From Bacteroidota bacterium (GTDB taxonomy: Bacteria > Bacteroidota > Bacteroidia > Flavobacteriales > Flavobacteriaceae), in the NCBI GenBank assembly GCA_018267095.1, contig JAFDZC010000018.1, forward strand, positions 248,001-312,000: a stretch of DNA of 64,000 nucleotides, read 5' to 3'. The translations under genes and the position numbers were made by a program. How positions within the stretch are numbered: the stretch's first letter is position 1; each line of letters begins with the position of its first letter. Below, in pieces: positions 42,615 to 50,828 of the stretch. The notes under the pieces were generated by a model that was given only the letters and a program-made list of their open reading frames with translations, had not been told where the DNA came from and searched no databases.

Positions 42615-42647
42615 AAAGGCCGTTTCGTGAGAAACAGCCTTTTTTTA
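42615..42647. terminator. Bidirectional terminator between the beta-barrel pseudogene and tsf
   Basis: Stem AAAGGC-c-GTTTC/GAAAC-a-GCCTTT with a GTGA loop and a 7-T run; A-run on the other side. Confidence 0.88.
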
Positions 42648-42662
42648 TGATGTGTTTTGAGA

Positions 42663-43487
42663 TTAACCCAAAGCAACTCTTTTGAATCCGGTAACGGTCA
42701 AACCAGCATCAACTGTTTTGATGTAGCCAGCAACGCTCATAGAACCGTCTTTGATGTAATCTTGGTTCACCAAAGTGTTGTCTTTGTAGAAACGTTGGAT
42801 TTTTCCTTTAGCGATGTTGTCTAACATAGCTTCAGGTTTTCCTTCAGCGCGCAATTGATCTTTCGCGATTTCGATTTCTTTCTCGATGATAGAAGCATCA
42901 ACGCCCGCCTCATCTAAAGCAATCGGGTTCATCGCGGCAGCTTGCATCGAAACGTTTTTAGCAGCTTCTTCAGCGCCCGGAACGTTAGCAGAAAGTGCAG
43001 TTAAAACGGCAATTTTGTTTCCGGCATGGATGTATGATCCTACAAACGCACCTTCTAATCTTTCGAATGAACCGATTTCGATTTTTTCTCCGATGACTCC
43101 GGTTTGCTCGATTAATTTCTCAGCAACGCTGATTCCGTTGTAGTCAGCAGCCAATAATGATTCTTTGGTGTCGTGGTTCAAAGCAAGTTCAGCTAAATCG
43201 GTAGCCAATTTCACAAAACCTTCGTTTTTACCTACGAAATCAGTTTCGCAGTTCAAAGTAATAACCGCACCGGCTGTTTTGCTTGCATTTACAGCAGCAA
43301 TAGCAGCTCCTTCGGTTGATTCTCTGTCTGAACGGTTAGCAGCTACTTTTTGTCCTTTTTTACGAAGGATTTCAATGGCTTTGTCAAAATCGCCTTCGGC
43401 TTCAACCAAAGCTTTTTTACAATCCATCATACCAGCACCGGTAACGGTTCTCAATTTATTTACGTCTGCAGCAGTAATTGTTGACAT
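42663..43487 (-). CDS. tsf: Elongation factor Ts
   Basis: The nucleotide exchange factor for EF-Tu. The 274-residue protein opens STITAADVNKLRTVTGAGMMDCKKALVEAEG, the UBA-like N-terminal domain, and includes the EF-Tu-contacting ETDFVGKNE. It follows rpsB in the usual rpsB-tsf order, with a strong hairpin and T-rich stretch between the two. A bidirectional terminator follows the stop codon. Confidence 0.98.
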   Translation of the reverse strand: MSTITAADVNKLRTVTGAGMMDCKKALVEAEGDFDKAIEILRKKGQKVAANRSDRESTEGAAIAAVNASKTAGAVITLNCETDFVGKNEGFVKLATDLAELALNHDTKESLLAADYNGISVAEKLIEQTGVIGEKIEIGSFERLEGAFVGSYIHAGNKIAVLTALSANVPGAEEAAKNVSMQAAAMNPIALDEAGVDASIIEKEIEIAKDQLRAEGKPEAMLDNIAKGKIQRFYKDNTLVNQDYIKDGSMSVAGYIKTVDAGLTVTGFKRVALG

Positions 43488-43521
43488 AATATTTTTTTGA
43501 AATTTAGGTGATTAAAAAAAT

Positions 43522-43583
43522 AAATTCCAAGTTCCGTCTGAATCATTTGTACCACAAGAAGAATCGATCGGAACTTGAAATTT
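43522..43583 (-). terminator. Attenuator-like hairpin between rpsB and tsf
   Basis: Arms AAATTCCAAGTTCCG (43522-43536) and CGGAACTTGAAATTT (43569-43583) pair over 15 bp with one mismatch around a 32-nt loop. On the minus strand the stem is followed by TTATTTTTTTAATC. It probably terminates part of the transcripts and lowers tsf relative to rpsB. Confidence 0.7.
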
Positions 43584-43598
43584 GTGTTTTGAGAATTT

Positions 43599-44402
43599 TT
43601 ATTCTTCTGTTTTTGGAGCTTCTTCAACAGCAGGAGCAGCTACTTCAGCAACTACTTCAGCCGCTGTTACTTCAGCAACTTCTTCTTCTGGGTCGTTTTC
43701 TACGATAGCGTCGGCGTTTCTGTTAGAAAGTCCGTCGATAACAGCAGCAGTTACCAAGCTTAAGATTTTATCGATTGATTTAGAAGCATCGTCATTGGCA
43801 GGGATTACGTAGTCAACCTCACGTGGGTCAGAGTTCGTATCTACCATAGCGAAAACTGGAATGTTTAATTTTTGTGCTTCTTTTACTGCGATGTGCTCAG
43901 CTTTTATATCTACTACGAACAATGCAGCCGGGATTCTTGACATATCGGCGATTGATCCTAAGTTTTTCTCGAGTTTAGCACGAAGACGATCTACTTGCAA
44001 ACGCTCTTTTTTAGAAAGGGTAGCGAAGGTTCCGTCTTTCTTCATTTTGTCAATCGCAGCCATTTTTTTCACGGCTTTGCGAATGGTAACGAAGTTGGTC
44101 AGCATACCGCCCGGCCATCTTTCTGTAATGTAAGGCATGTTGGCAGCTTTTGCTTTTTCGGCAACGATGTCTTTTGCTTGTTTTTTGGTAGCTACGAATA
44201 AGATTTTTCTACCTGAGGCTGCAATTTTTTTCAAAGCTTCGTTGGCTTCTTCAATTTTAGCAGCGGTTTTATATAGATTGATAATGTGGATACCATTACG
44301 CTCCATATAAATATAAGGAGCCATGTTTGGATCCCATTTTCTGGTCATGTGTCCGAAGTGAACACCTGCTTCCAGTAATTCTTTTACATCTACTTTTGAC
44401 AT
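43599..44402 (-). CDS. rpsB: 30S ribosomal protein S2
   Basis: A 267-residue S2. It opens SKVDVKELLEAGVHFGHMTRKW and contains FVATKKQAKDIV, RWPGGMLTN and VFAMVDTNSDPREVDYVIPAND, all S2 signatures. The C-terminal 35 residues are an acidic Ala/Val/Glu tail (VAEVTAAEVVAEVAAPAVEE), common in Bacteroidetes S2. Located upstream of tsf; rplM-rpsI lie further upstream after a 175-bp gap. Confidence 0.98.
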   Translation of the reverse strand: MSKVDVKELLEAGVHFGHMTRKWDPNMAPYIYMERNGIHIINLYKTAAKIEEANEALKKIAASGRKILFVATKKQAKDIVAEKAKAANMPYITERWPGGMLTNFVTIRKAVKKMAAIDKMKKDGTFATLSKKERLQVDRLRAKLEKNLGSIADMSRIPAALFVVDIKAEHIAVKEAQKLNIPVFAMVDTNSDPREVDYVIPANDDASKSIDKILSLVTAAVIDGLSNRNADAIVENDPEEEVAEVTAAEVVAEVAAPAVEEAPKTEE

Positions 44403-44547
44403 TTTAGTACTAGTTTACGTTCTGTTGAATTAGCAATGAGTCACTTAAATCGCTTGATTTTTCAAGACTTTCGACTTCATTTAGATGCTAAACTAATCTC
44501 CCTTTTCAGGGGCAACAATAACTGGTTATTAAAATTTTTAATTTGAT

Positions 44548-44570
44548 GCCTGATGCTTATGCGATCAGGC
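44548..44570 (-). terminator. Possible terminator or leader hairpin between rpsI and rpsB
   Basis: A perfect 7-bp stem GCCTGAT/ATCAGGC with a 9-nt loop lies 7 bp after the rpsI stop codon. The following minus-strand sequence is AT-rich but lacks an uninterrupted T-run, so function is uncertain. The rest of the 175-bp gap shows no clear promoter. Confidence 0.45.
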
Positions 44571-44577
44571 GGCCACA

Positions 44578-44964
44578 TTAACGTTTAGAGAATTGGAATC
44601 TTTTACGCGCTTTTTTCTGACCGAATTTTTTGCGCTCTACCATTCTTGGATCTCTAGTCAATAGACCTTCTGGTTTCAAGATAGCTCTGTTTCCTTCGCC
44701 TGCTTCGCACATTGCGCGAGACAAAGCCATACGAACAGCTTCTGCTTGACCGGTTGTGCCACCTCCGTATACGTTTACTTTTACATCAAAGTTGTTGGCA
44801 TTGTCCGTCATTTGCAACGGTTGCATTACTTTGTACTGTAAAGTAGCAGTCGGAAAATAAGTAGCGAACTCTTTTTTGTTTACCGTGATTTTTCCTGTTC
44901 CTTCAGAAACATAAACACGTGCAACGGCGGTTTTTCTTCTACCGATTTTGTGAATTACTCCCAT
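44578..44964 (-). CDS. rpsI: 30S ribosomal protein S9
   Basis: A 128-residue S9 with the N-terminal HKIGRRKTAVARVYV, the GGGTTGQAEAVRMALSRAM segment and the C-terminal tail RKKFGQKKARKRFQFSKR whose last Arg contacts P-site tRNA. Its ATG overlaps the rplM stop codon by one base (TAATG), so translation of the pair is coupled. Confidence 0.98.
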   Translation of the reverse strand: MGVIHKIGRRKTAVARVYVSEGTGKITVNKKEFATYFPTATLQYKVMQPLQMTDNANNFDVKVNVYGGGTTGQAEAVRMALSRAMCEAGEGNRAILKPEGLLTRDPRMVERKKFGQKKARKRFQFSKR

Positions 44965-45419
44965 TACTTAAGTTCGTTAAGGTTAATAGTTTTAGGTTTT
45001 TGAGCAGCGTGCGCGTGTTCTGAACCTACTACAACATTCAGGTTTCTGAAAAGTTGTGCGCCCAATTTGTTTTTAGGCAACATTCCTTTTACAGCTTTTT
45101 CTACCAACATTGCAGGGTTTTTAGATTGCAATACTTTGGCAGTAAGGGTTCTTTGACCTCCTGGGTAACCGGTATGACGTGTATAAACTTTGTCATCCAA
45201 TTTGGCACCCGTAAGGTTGATTTTTTCTGAGTTGATAACAATTACGTTATCGCCACAGTCTACGTGTGGGGTGTAACTTGGCTTGTACTTACCTCTTAAA
45301 ATCATAGCGACTTTTGAAGCAAGACGACCTAAGTTGTGACCCTCTGCATCAACAACAACCCACTCTTTGGTAACAGTGGCTTTGTTTGCTGAAATTGTCT
45401 TGTAACTTAATGCGTCCAC
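44964..45419 (-). CDS. rplM: 50S ribosomal protein L13
   Basis: A 151-residue L13 with EWVVVDAEGHNLGRLASKVA, the YTPHVDCGDNVIVINSEKI core and VKGMLPKNKLG. The start codon appears to be GTG at 45419 (reading MDALSYKTISANK), as there is no in-frame ATG before the conserved part. It has a good promoter (45468-45498, minus strand) and a small GC hairpin at the predicted 5' end of the mRNA. Confidence 0.97.
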   Translation of the reverse strand: MDALSYKTISANKATVTKEWVVVDAEGHNLGRLASKVAMILRGKYKPSYTPHVDCGDNVIVINSEKINLTGAKLDDKVYTRHTGYPGGQRTLTAKVLQSKNPAMLVEKAVKGMLPKNKLGAQLFRNLNVVVGSEHAHAAQKPKTINLNELK

Positions 45420-45449
45420 AATAAATTCATTTAAAAATTAAACATTCCA

Positions 45450-45465
45450 TCCCCAATAAAGGGGT
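45450..45465 (-). promoter_or_regulatory. 5'-end hairpin in the rplM leader
   Basis: On the minus strand CCCC-TTTATT-GGGG, placed at or very near the predicted transcription start. It may protect the 5' end or take part in ribosomal-protein feedback; neither can be shown here. Confidence 0.45.
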
Positions 45466-45467
45466 TG

Positions 45468-45498
45468 CAAAAGTACACTATTTTATTTTAAATCCAAA
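45468..45498 (-). promoter_or_regulatory. Promoter of rplM-rpsI
   Basis: Minus strand: -33 TTTG (complement of 45495-45498), 19-bp spacer, -7 TACTTTTG (complement of 45468-45475). An ideal match to the Bacteroidetes consensus. Confidence 0.75.
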
Positions 45499-45643
45499 TA
45501 GCTGTAAAAGATTATTTTAAGTGAATTTATTTGTCTTATTTTTATGTGTAAATCTTTTTGCTTTCACTTGGGGTAAAACAGGTATACATCAGGTGGACAT
45601 TTAGGTAAAATGCAGGTTGTTAGCCTAATCCGACAGTTATTCT

Positions 45644-45651
45644 TATATTTG
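45644..45651 (+). promoter_or_regulatory. -7 promoter element of the LacI-family gene
   Basis: TATATTTG lies 31 nt before the ATG, with TTG (45617-45619) about 24 bp upstream, which is slightly wide. Confidence 0.55.
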
Positions 45652-45682
45652 TTTTCATACTTTTACCTTCAATATAAAACAT

Positions 45683-46702
45683 ATGAAATCTAAAGCAACG
45701 CTAAAACAGATTGCCAAAGAGTTGAATGTTTCGGTTTCAACCGTTTCCAAAGCCTTAAACGATAGCCCAGAAATCAGCGAGCAAACCAAAAATAAAATTC
45801 AAGAATACGCCAAGCTCAAAAATTACAAGCCCAATATTATAGGTCTGAACCTTAAAAACAGAAAAACCAAAACCATCGGAGTCATTATTCCGAATATACT
45901 CAATCCGTTCTTTGCCAAAGTTTTTACAGGAATCGAAAAAGTGGCCGAATCCAAAGGCTACAATGTGATGACCTGTATTTCAAATGAGTCGCTTGAAAAA
46001 GAAATCAATGCGCTGGACATGCTCAACAACGGAACCATTGACGGTTTCATTTTGTCTATTTCTGAAGAAGCGCAAAAACAAGGAGCTTTTAATCATTTCA
46101 CCGAAATCATCAACAGCGGAACACCGATTGTGATGTTTGACCGAATTTCAGATGAAGTAGCTTGTGATAAAGTGATTGTGGATGATTTTGATTCAGCGGT
46201 TAATGCAACTCAAGCATTGATTCAATCAGGTTGTAAGCGCATTGCTTTGCTCTCGACTATTGATCATTTGAGTGTTGGAAAGTTGCGTGCCAAAGGATAT
46301 TTTCAAGCCATAGCTGATCAGGGTTTGAAGGCTGATGAAGATATTGTAATTAGAACCGGCAATCAGGACGAATTTGACAGCAAACTGGAATCGCTTTTTG
46401 AAAGCCAGGTAATCGATGCGGTTTTTGCTTTAGATGAACACGCCTCGGTCATGGCGCACAAAATGGCTTTAAAACGCGGATATAAAATTCCCGAAACGCT
46501 TTCAATCATTGGTTTTGCCGATGGCGTTTGGTCGCGAAGATTAACCCCGAGCTTATCAACGGTGAGCCAACACGGACCAGAAATTGGCGAAGCGGCAGCC
46601 GAACTATTGATTGATCGACTTGAAAATGAACACGAAGAAAAACCCTTTCAAACCAAAATAATCCAAACCGAATTGCGCCGACGCGATTCACTCAAAAAAT
46701 AA
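45683..46702 (+). CDS. LacI family transcriptional regulator
   Basis: A 339-residue regulator. The helix-turn-helix and hinge are at the N-terminus (TLKQIAKELNVSVSTVSKAL; KLKNYKPNIIGLNLK). The periplasmic-binding-protein-like effector domain follows (TIGVIIPNILNPFFAKVFTGI; IGFADGVWSRRLTPSLSTV). LacI proteins usually control sugar use, but neither the effector nor the target operon is evident. The next gene starts 1 bp after its stop codon, so the two are co-transcribed. Divergent from rplM. Confidence 0.93.
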   Translation: MKSKATLKQIAKELNVSVSTVSKALNDSPEISEQTKNKIQEYAKLKNYKPNIIGLNLKNRKTKTIGVIIPNILNPFFAKVFTGIEKVAESKGYNVMTCISNESLEKEINALDMLNNGTIDGFILSISEEAQKQGAFNHFTEIINSGTPIVMFDRISDEVACDKVIVDDFDSAVNATQALIQSGCKRIALLSTIDHLSVGKLRAKGYFQAIADQGLKADEDIVIRTGNQDEFDSKLESLFESQVIDAVFALDEHASVMAHKMALKRGYKIPETLSIIGFADGVWSRRLTPSLSTVSQHGPEIGEAAAELLIDRLENEHEEKPFQTKIIQTELRRRDSLKK

Positions 46703-46703
46703 T

Positions 46704-47228
46704 ATGAAAAGAAGTTGTCTTTTGTTGATGCTTATGATGTTCCAGTTTGTAACTGCGCAAACCGCGATGGATATATTTGATATTGCTCGCAAAGGAACCG
46801 CGGCTCAGGCTATAGAAGCCGTCAAAAAACAACCAAATATTTTTGATTCGGTCAATAAAGATGAATATACACCGCTCATATTGGCTTGCTATCGCGGAAA
46901 TACAGAAGTTGCCAAAGTTATCTTAGACCACAAAACAAATATCAACCAGAACAGCCCGATGGGAACGGCACTGATGGCCGCCACAGTCAAAGGAAATGCT
47001 GAAATAGTTGAGTTGCTTTTGGCCAATAAGGCAGAAACCAATATATATGACACCAATCAAAATAGTGCTTTGCTGTATGCCGTGATGTTCAAAAACCACC
47101 GCATTGCCCAAATGTTGATCAAGGCCAAAGCCGACGTGAATCATCAAGATTTGCGCGGACATTCAGCATTAGATTACGCTGTTTTGGCCAACGACGACCA
47201 AATGATTCAAATATTAAAATCTCCATAA
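46704..47228 (+). CDS. Exported ankyrin-repeat protein
   Basis: A 174-residue protein with a signal peptide (ending FQFVTAQ) and about five ankyrin repeats, recognisable by TPLILACYRGNTEVAKVILDH, NAEIVELLLANKAE and HSALDYAVLANDDQMIQIL. It should be periplasmic and bind a protein partner. In other bacteria such small exported ankyrin proteins often sit beside catalase or iron-related genes, but none is nearby here. It follows the LacI-type gene by 1 bp, which is unusual company. Confidence 0.88.
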   Translation: MKRSCLLLMLMMFQFVTAQTAMDIFDIARKGTAAQAIEAVKKQPNIFDSVNKDEYTPLILACYRGNTEVAKVILDHKTNINQNSPMGTALMAATVKGNAEIVELLLANKAETNIYDTNQNSALLYAVMFKNHRIAQMLIKAKADVNHQDLRGHSALDYAVLANDDQMIQILKSP

Positions 47229-47279
47229 AAAATGAAAAACTAAATATCACTAACAAAACAAAAACTAAACAAACAAATT

Positions 47280-48035
47280 ATGAAGAAAATTACTTTTAGC
47301 GCTGTCGCGTTACTCTCGGCAGCAGCCCTTTCTGCGCAAATTTATTCTACCGGGAATCTCAGTTTTATAACGGGTTATGGGGGCAGAATTGACGTCAATC
47401 AAGACAATGTTGTACTCACTTTGGTCGGACCTTCAACCGGATGGCTCGGAATCGCTTTTGATGCCACCCAAATGGACGATGTGGGTAAAGATGTGGTTTT
47501 GTTTGACGGAACCAACTTATCTGACAGAACCTTTAACGGTCAAGGAGTTGTTCCGCCATTAGATGCTGTTCAAAATTGGACCGTTTTGTCTAACACAGTT
47601 ACTTCAGGTGTCCGCACCGTTATTGGTACCCGCGCCCGTGATACAGGTGATGCGAATGATTATGCTTTTAGCGCTTCGGCCAATTCACTCAACATCGTTT
47701 GGGCCAGACGACTCAGCAGTATGGCTATCGGATATCACGGTGGGGGAAGTTGTGGAGCCACGGTGGCAAACTTTACCTTAGGTAATGCTGCTTTTGAAAA
47801 AGAATCGTTCCAGATGTCACCCAACCCAGCCAATGGATTTACCCGTATTGAACTTCCGGATTCTGTGGCGTCGGGTGAACTCAAAATGTATGATAACCTA
47901 GGCCGAGTGGTAAAAAAGCAAACGATTACCCATGAATTTGATACGCTAAATACTTCAGACTTGCCATCAGGAAATTACATGGTCGTTGTGAGAACTCAAT
48001 ACGGTAATGCCACCAAACAATTATTGGTCAACTAA
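47280..48035 (+). CDS. T9SS-exported DOMON-like domain protein
   Basis: A 251-residue protein: signal peptide (ending AAALSAQ), a DOMON-like beta-sandwich (about 25-170) and a T9SS sorting domain (from FQMSPNPANGF to KQLLVN). DOMON features are GWLGIAFDATQM, KDVVLFDG, an Arg-rich strand with GTRARDTGDANDYAF, and NIVWARRLSSMAIGYHGGG with a C-terminal His-Gly. DOMON domains bind heme or sugars and often act in extracellular electron transfer or redox enzymes. No partner enzyme is fused, so it may be a surface heme- or sugar-binding module. Confidence 0.82.
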   Translation: MKKITFSAVALLSAAALSAQIYSTGNLSFITGYGGRIDVNQDNVVLTLVGPSTGWLGIAFDATQMDDVGKDVVLFDGTNLSDRTFNGQGVVPPLDAVQNWTVLSNTVTSGVRTVIGTRARDTGDANDYAFSASANSLNIVWARRLSSMAIGYHGGGSCGATVANFTLGNAAFEKESFQMSPNPANGFTRIELPDSVASGELKMYDNLGRVVKKQTITHEFDTLNTSDLPSGNYMVVVRTQYGNATKQLLVN

Positions 48036-48055
48036 TCATCATTTAAAATGTTTTA

Positions 48056-48087
48056 AAAGTCCATTTATTAATTAGATGGACTTTTTT
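48056..48087 (+). terminator. Terminator after the DOMON gene
   Basis: Stem AAAGTCCAT/ATGGACTTT with an 11-nt loop and a T-run. Confidence 0.87.
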
Positions 48088-48200
48088 TGTTTGAAATGAT
48101 TCGCTTAAAACAAGATTTTCGTCTAAGCCGCGTTAAACTTTGGGTCGATGTGTAACAAAAGCTTTCGCTGAATTACTACTTCGGTCAACAAAACAAACAA

Positions 48201-50828
48201 ATGAACTACTTAAAAACGGCAATTTTAATAGGTGTTTTGCTGCTTTGCATCAATGTACATGCGCAAATGCCTGATCTTTCCTCCAAAAGGGTGTATACTA
48301 CGCGTTCAATCCCAGAAGATGAAGCGCCTGAAATTGACGGACTTATTACTGAAAAAGCATGGGATGCGGTCGAATGGACTTCAGACTATATCGAAAACCA
48401 ACCCGACGAAAACACACCGCCATCTGAGCAAACCAAATTCAAAGTTATTTACGATAAAAAGTACCTTTATTTTGCTTTCAGATGTTACGACAAAGATCCG
48501 CAAGGGATTGTCAAACGCATGTCACGCCGCGACGGATTTGAAGGCGATTTTGTCGAAATCAACATAGATAGTTATAACGATAAACGAACCGGATTCTCAT
48601 TCACCGCCTCGGTTTCGGGTGTAAAAGGCGATGAGTTTATTTCAGACAACGGTAACAACTGGGATTCGAGCTGGAATCCGATTTGGTATCTCAAAACCAA
48701 TATTGATGCTGAGGGATGGACCGCCGAGATTAAAATTCCGTTTTCGCAACTCAAATTTGGCAACGCGCCCGAACAAGTTTGGGGTTTACAATCTACCCGA
48801 AGATATTTCAGAGCCGAAGAGCGTTCGGTTTGGCAACGCGTTCCGCAAGATGCGCCGGGTTGGGTAAGTGAGTTTGGCGAATTGCGCGGACTGGTGAATC
48901 TTGAACCGCAAAAACAGCTCGAAATTCAGCCTTTTGTGGTGAGTCAATACGAAACATATCCAGAAGAAAAAGGCAATCCTTTTCGCGATGGTCGTGATGC
49001 CAAACTCAATGGCGGTTTAGATGCCAAAATTGGAATCACCAACGACTTGAATTTAGATTTGACCATCAATCCTGATTTTGGGCAGGTCGAAGCCGATCCG
49101 GCTGCCATCGCCTTAGACGGTTTTCAGATTTTCTTTGAAGAGCGGCGACCGTTTTTTGTTGAGAATAAGAACATTTTTAATTTTCGGTTTGCCGATGGCT
49201 CGGATAATTTGTTTTATTCACGCCGCATCGGGCGCAATCCGCAAGGTTCTCCTGATACGGGCGGTTGGGTCAAAATGCCTCAAAATACTACGATTTTGGG
49301 TGCCGCAAAATTCAGCGGAAAAACCAAATCAGGTTGGTCGCTGGGTTTGCTTGAAAGTGTTACCAATCGCGAATATGCCAAAATATCAGAAACTTCCGGT
49401 CGCCGTTCTGAAATTGTAGAACCACTCACCAATTACTCGGTTGGCCGCATTCAAAAAGACTTCAACAACCGCAACAGTTATATAGGAGCGATGCTCACCA
49501 CCACGCATCGCAATTTGTCTGATGGAGAATTAGACTTTTTGCGTAAAGCAGCCTATAGTGGCGGAATCGATTTTAAACACAACTGGAAAAACCGCAAATA
49601 TTATTTTGCCGGAAATATAGTGGCCAGTCATGTGGTGGGTAGTAAAGAATCGATTACCAAAACGCAAAGAAGCTTAACGCATTTGTTTCAACGCACAGAT
49701 GCGGGCCATGTGCATGTGGATGAAAACAGAACTTCACTTACCGGAACAGGAGGACGTTTTGAAATGGGCAAATCCAGCAACGGACATTGGCGTTATACCG
49801 GAATTTTCATGTGGCGTTCGCCAGAGCTTGAACTCAACGATATTGGTTTTTTGAGACAGGCCGATGAATTGAGACAATTCGGGATTTTAACCCATCAAAC
49901 ACTCAAGCCTTTTGGAGCTTTCAGAAAGATATTTACGCGATTTGAGCAATTCTCAAGCTATGATTTTGACGGAAATTTTAATCGTTTACAATTTACTTTG
50001 AGCACGAATTTGAATTTTAAAAACAATTGGAATTCTTATGCTCAGGTTGTCTATAAACCGCGCATTTATACCAATACTATTTTACAAGGCGGGCCGAGGT
50101 TTAGATATTCACCTGAAAATTTTCAGTCCATCAATTTCAATTCAGATTCGCGAAAAAAGTTTAATTATTATGCAGGCGTTTATTATTCACAAGGACAAAG
50201 CGATTCGTTTTCGTACTTAGAATATGACTGGGGTTTTAATTATCAGCCTGTGGATGCATTTACGATTTCATTCAGTCCGAATTATGCCATTAACAAGAGT
50301 AAAACACAGTATGTCGACCAGCAAGATAATGGTGGGAATATGCGCTATATCATGGGGCAATTAGAACAGCAAACGCTCATGGCTTCGGTTCGGCTCAATT
50401 ACAATATCAATCCAAATATGACCATTCAATATTATTGTCAACCATTTATTTCACGTGGGCGATATAAAAATTTTGGGCATGTGGTTCATCCGACAGCAGC
50501 TAATTATAAAGATCGATTGTCGCTTTATGGAGCTTCGCAAATAGCATTTGACTCGACAAATGATGTTTTTAATGTTGATGAAAACACCGATGGAACCGTT
50601 GATTACTCTTTTAGTAATCCTGATTTTTCAGAAGTTCAGTTTCGTTCGAATTTGGTGTTGCGTTGGGAGTACATTCCCGGCTCAGAGATATTTTTGGTTT
50701 GGTCACAAGGCATCAACGGACTCGCCAACACACGAGACAATCTATGGCGCGGTTTAGACACTCAAATTTTGGGGCAACAACCCGACAATATTTTCTTAAT
50801 TAAAGCAACCTATCGATTTCTACTTTAG
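48201..50828 (+). CDS. DUF5916 family outer-membrane protein with N-terminal CBM9-like domain
   Basis: An 875-residue exported protein (signal ending CINVHAQ). Residues about 40-220 form a carbohydrate-binding family 9-like sandwich (EIDGLITEKAWDAVEW, YLYFAFRCYDKDP, GWTAEIKIPFSQLKFG). The long C-terminal part is DUF5916, rich in alternating strands (GAMLTTTHRNLSDGE; NFNRLQFTLSTNLNFKNNW) and ending AFTYRFLL-like (ATYRFLL), consistent with an outer-membrane barrel. The N-terminal part of the barrel contains the family signature LTINPDFGQVEADP. Substrate unknown. Its stop overlaps the convergent polA stop by 4 bp. Confidence 0.88.
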   Translation: MNYLKTAILIGVLLLCINVHAQMPDLSSKRVYTTRSIPEDEAPEIDGLITEKAWDAVEWTSDYIENQPDENTPPSEQTKFKVIYDKKYLYFAFRCYDKDPQGIVKRMSRRDGFEGDFVEINIDSYNDKRTGFSFTASVSGVKGDEFISDNGNNWDSSWNPIWYLKTNIDAEGWTAEIKIPFSQLKFGNAPEQVWGLQSTRRYFRAEERSVWQRVPQDAPGWVSEFGELRGLVNLEPQKQLEIQPFVVSQYETYPEEKGNPFRDGRDAKLNGGLDAKIGITNDLNLDLTINPDFGQVEADPAAIALDGFQIFFEERRPFFVENKNIFNFRFADGSDNLFYSRRIGRNPQGSPDTGGWVKMPQNTTILGAAKFSGKTKSGWSLGLLESVTNREYAKISETSGRRSEIVEPLTNYSVGRIQKDFNNRNSYIGAMLTTTHRNLSDGELDFLRKAAYSGGIDFKHNWKNRKYYFAGNIVASHVVGSKESITKTQRSLTHLFQRTDAGHVHVDENRTSLTGTGGRFEMGKSSNGHWRYTGIFMWRSPELELNDIGFLRQADELRQFGILTHQTLKPFGAFRKIFTRFEQFSSYDFDGNFNRLQFTLSTNLNFKNNWNSYAQVVYKPRIYTNTILQGGPRFRYSPENFQSINFNSDSRKKFNYYAGVYYSQGQSDSFSYLEYDWGFNYQPVDAFTISFSPNYAINKSKTQYVDQQDNGGNMRYIMGQLEQQTLMASVRLNYNINPNMTIQYYCQPFISRGRYKNFGHVVHPTAANYKDRLSLYGASQIAFDSTNDVFNVDENTDGTVDYSFSNPDFSEVQFRSNLVLRWEYIPGSEIFLVWSQGINGLANTRDNLWRGLDTQILGQQPDNIFLIKATYRFLL

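Noticed and set aside
45420-45682. A small gene in the rplM-LacI intergenic region
   Set aside because: The 263 bp hold two divergent promoters and a leader hairpin; no convincing reading frame with a start and a conserved look was found.
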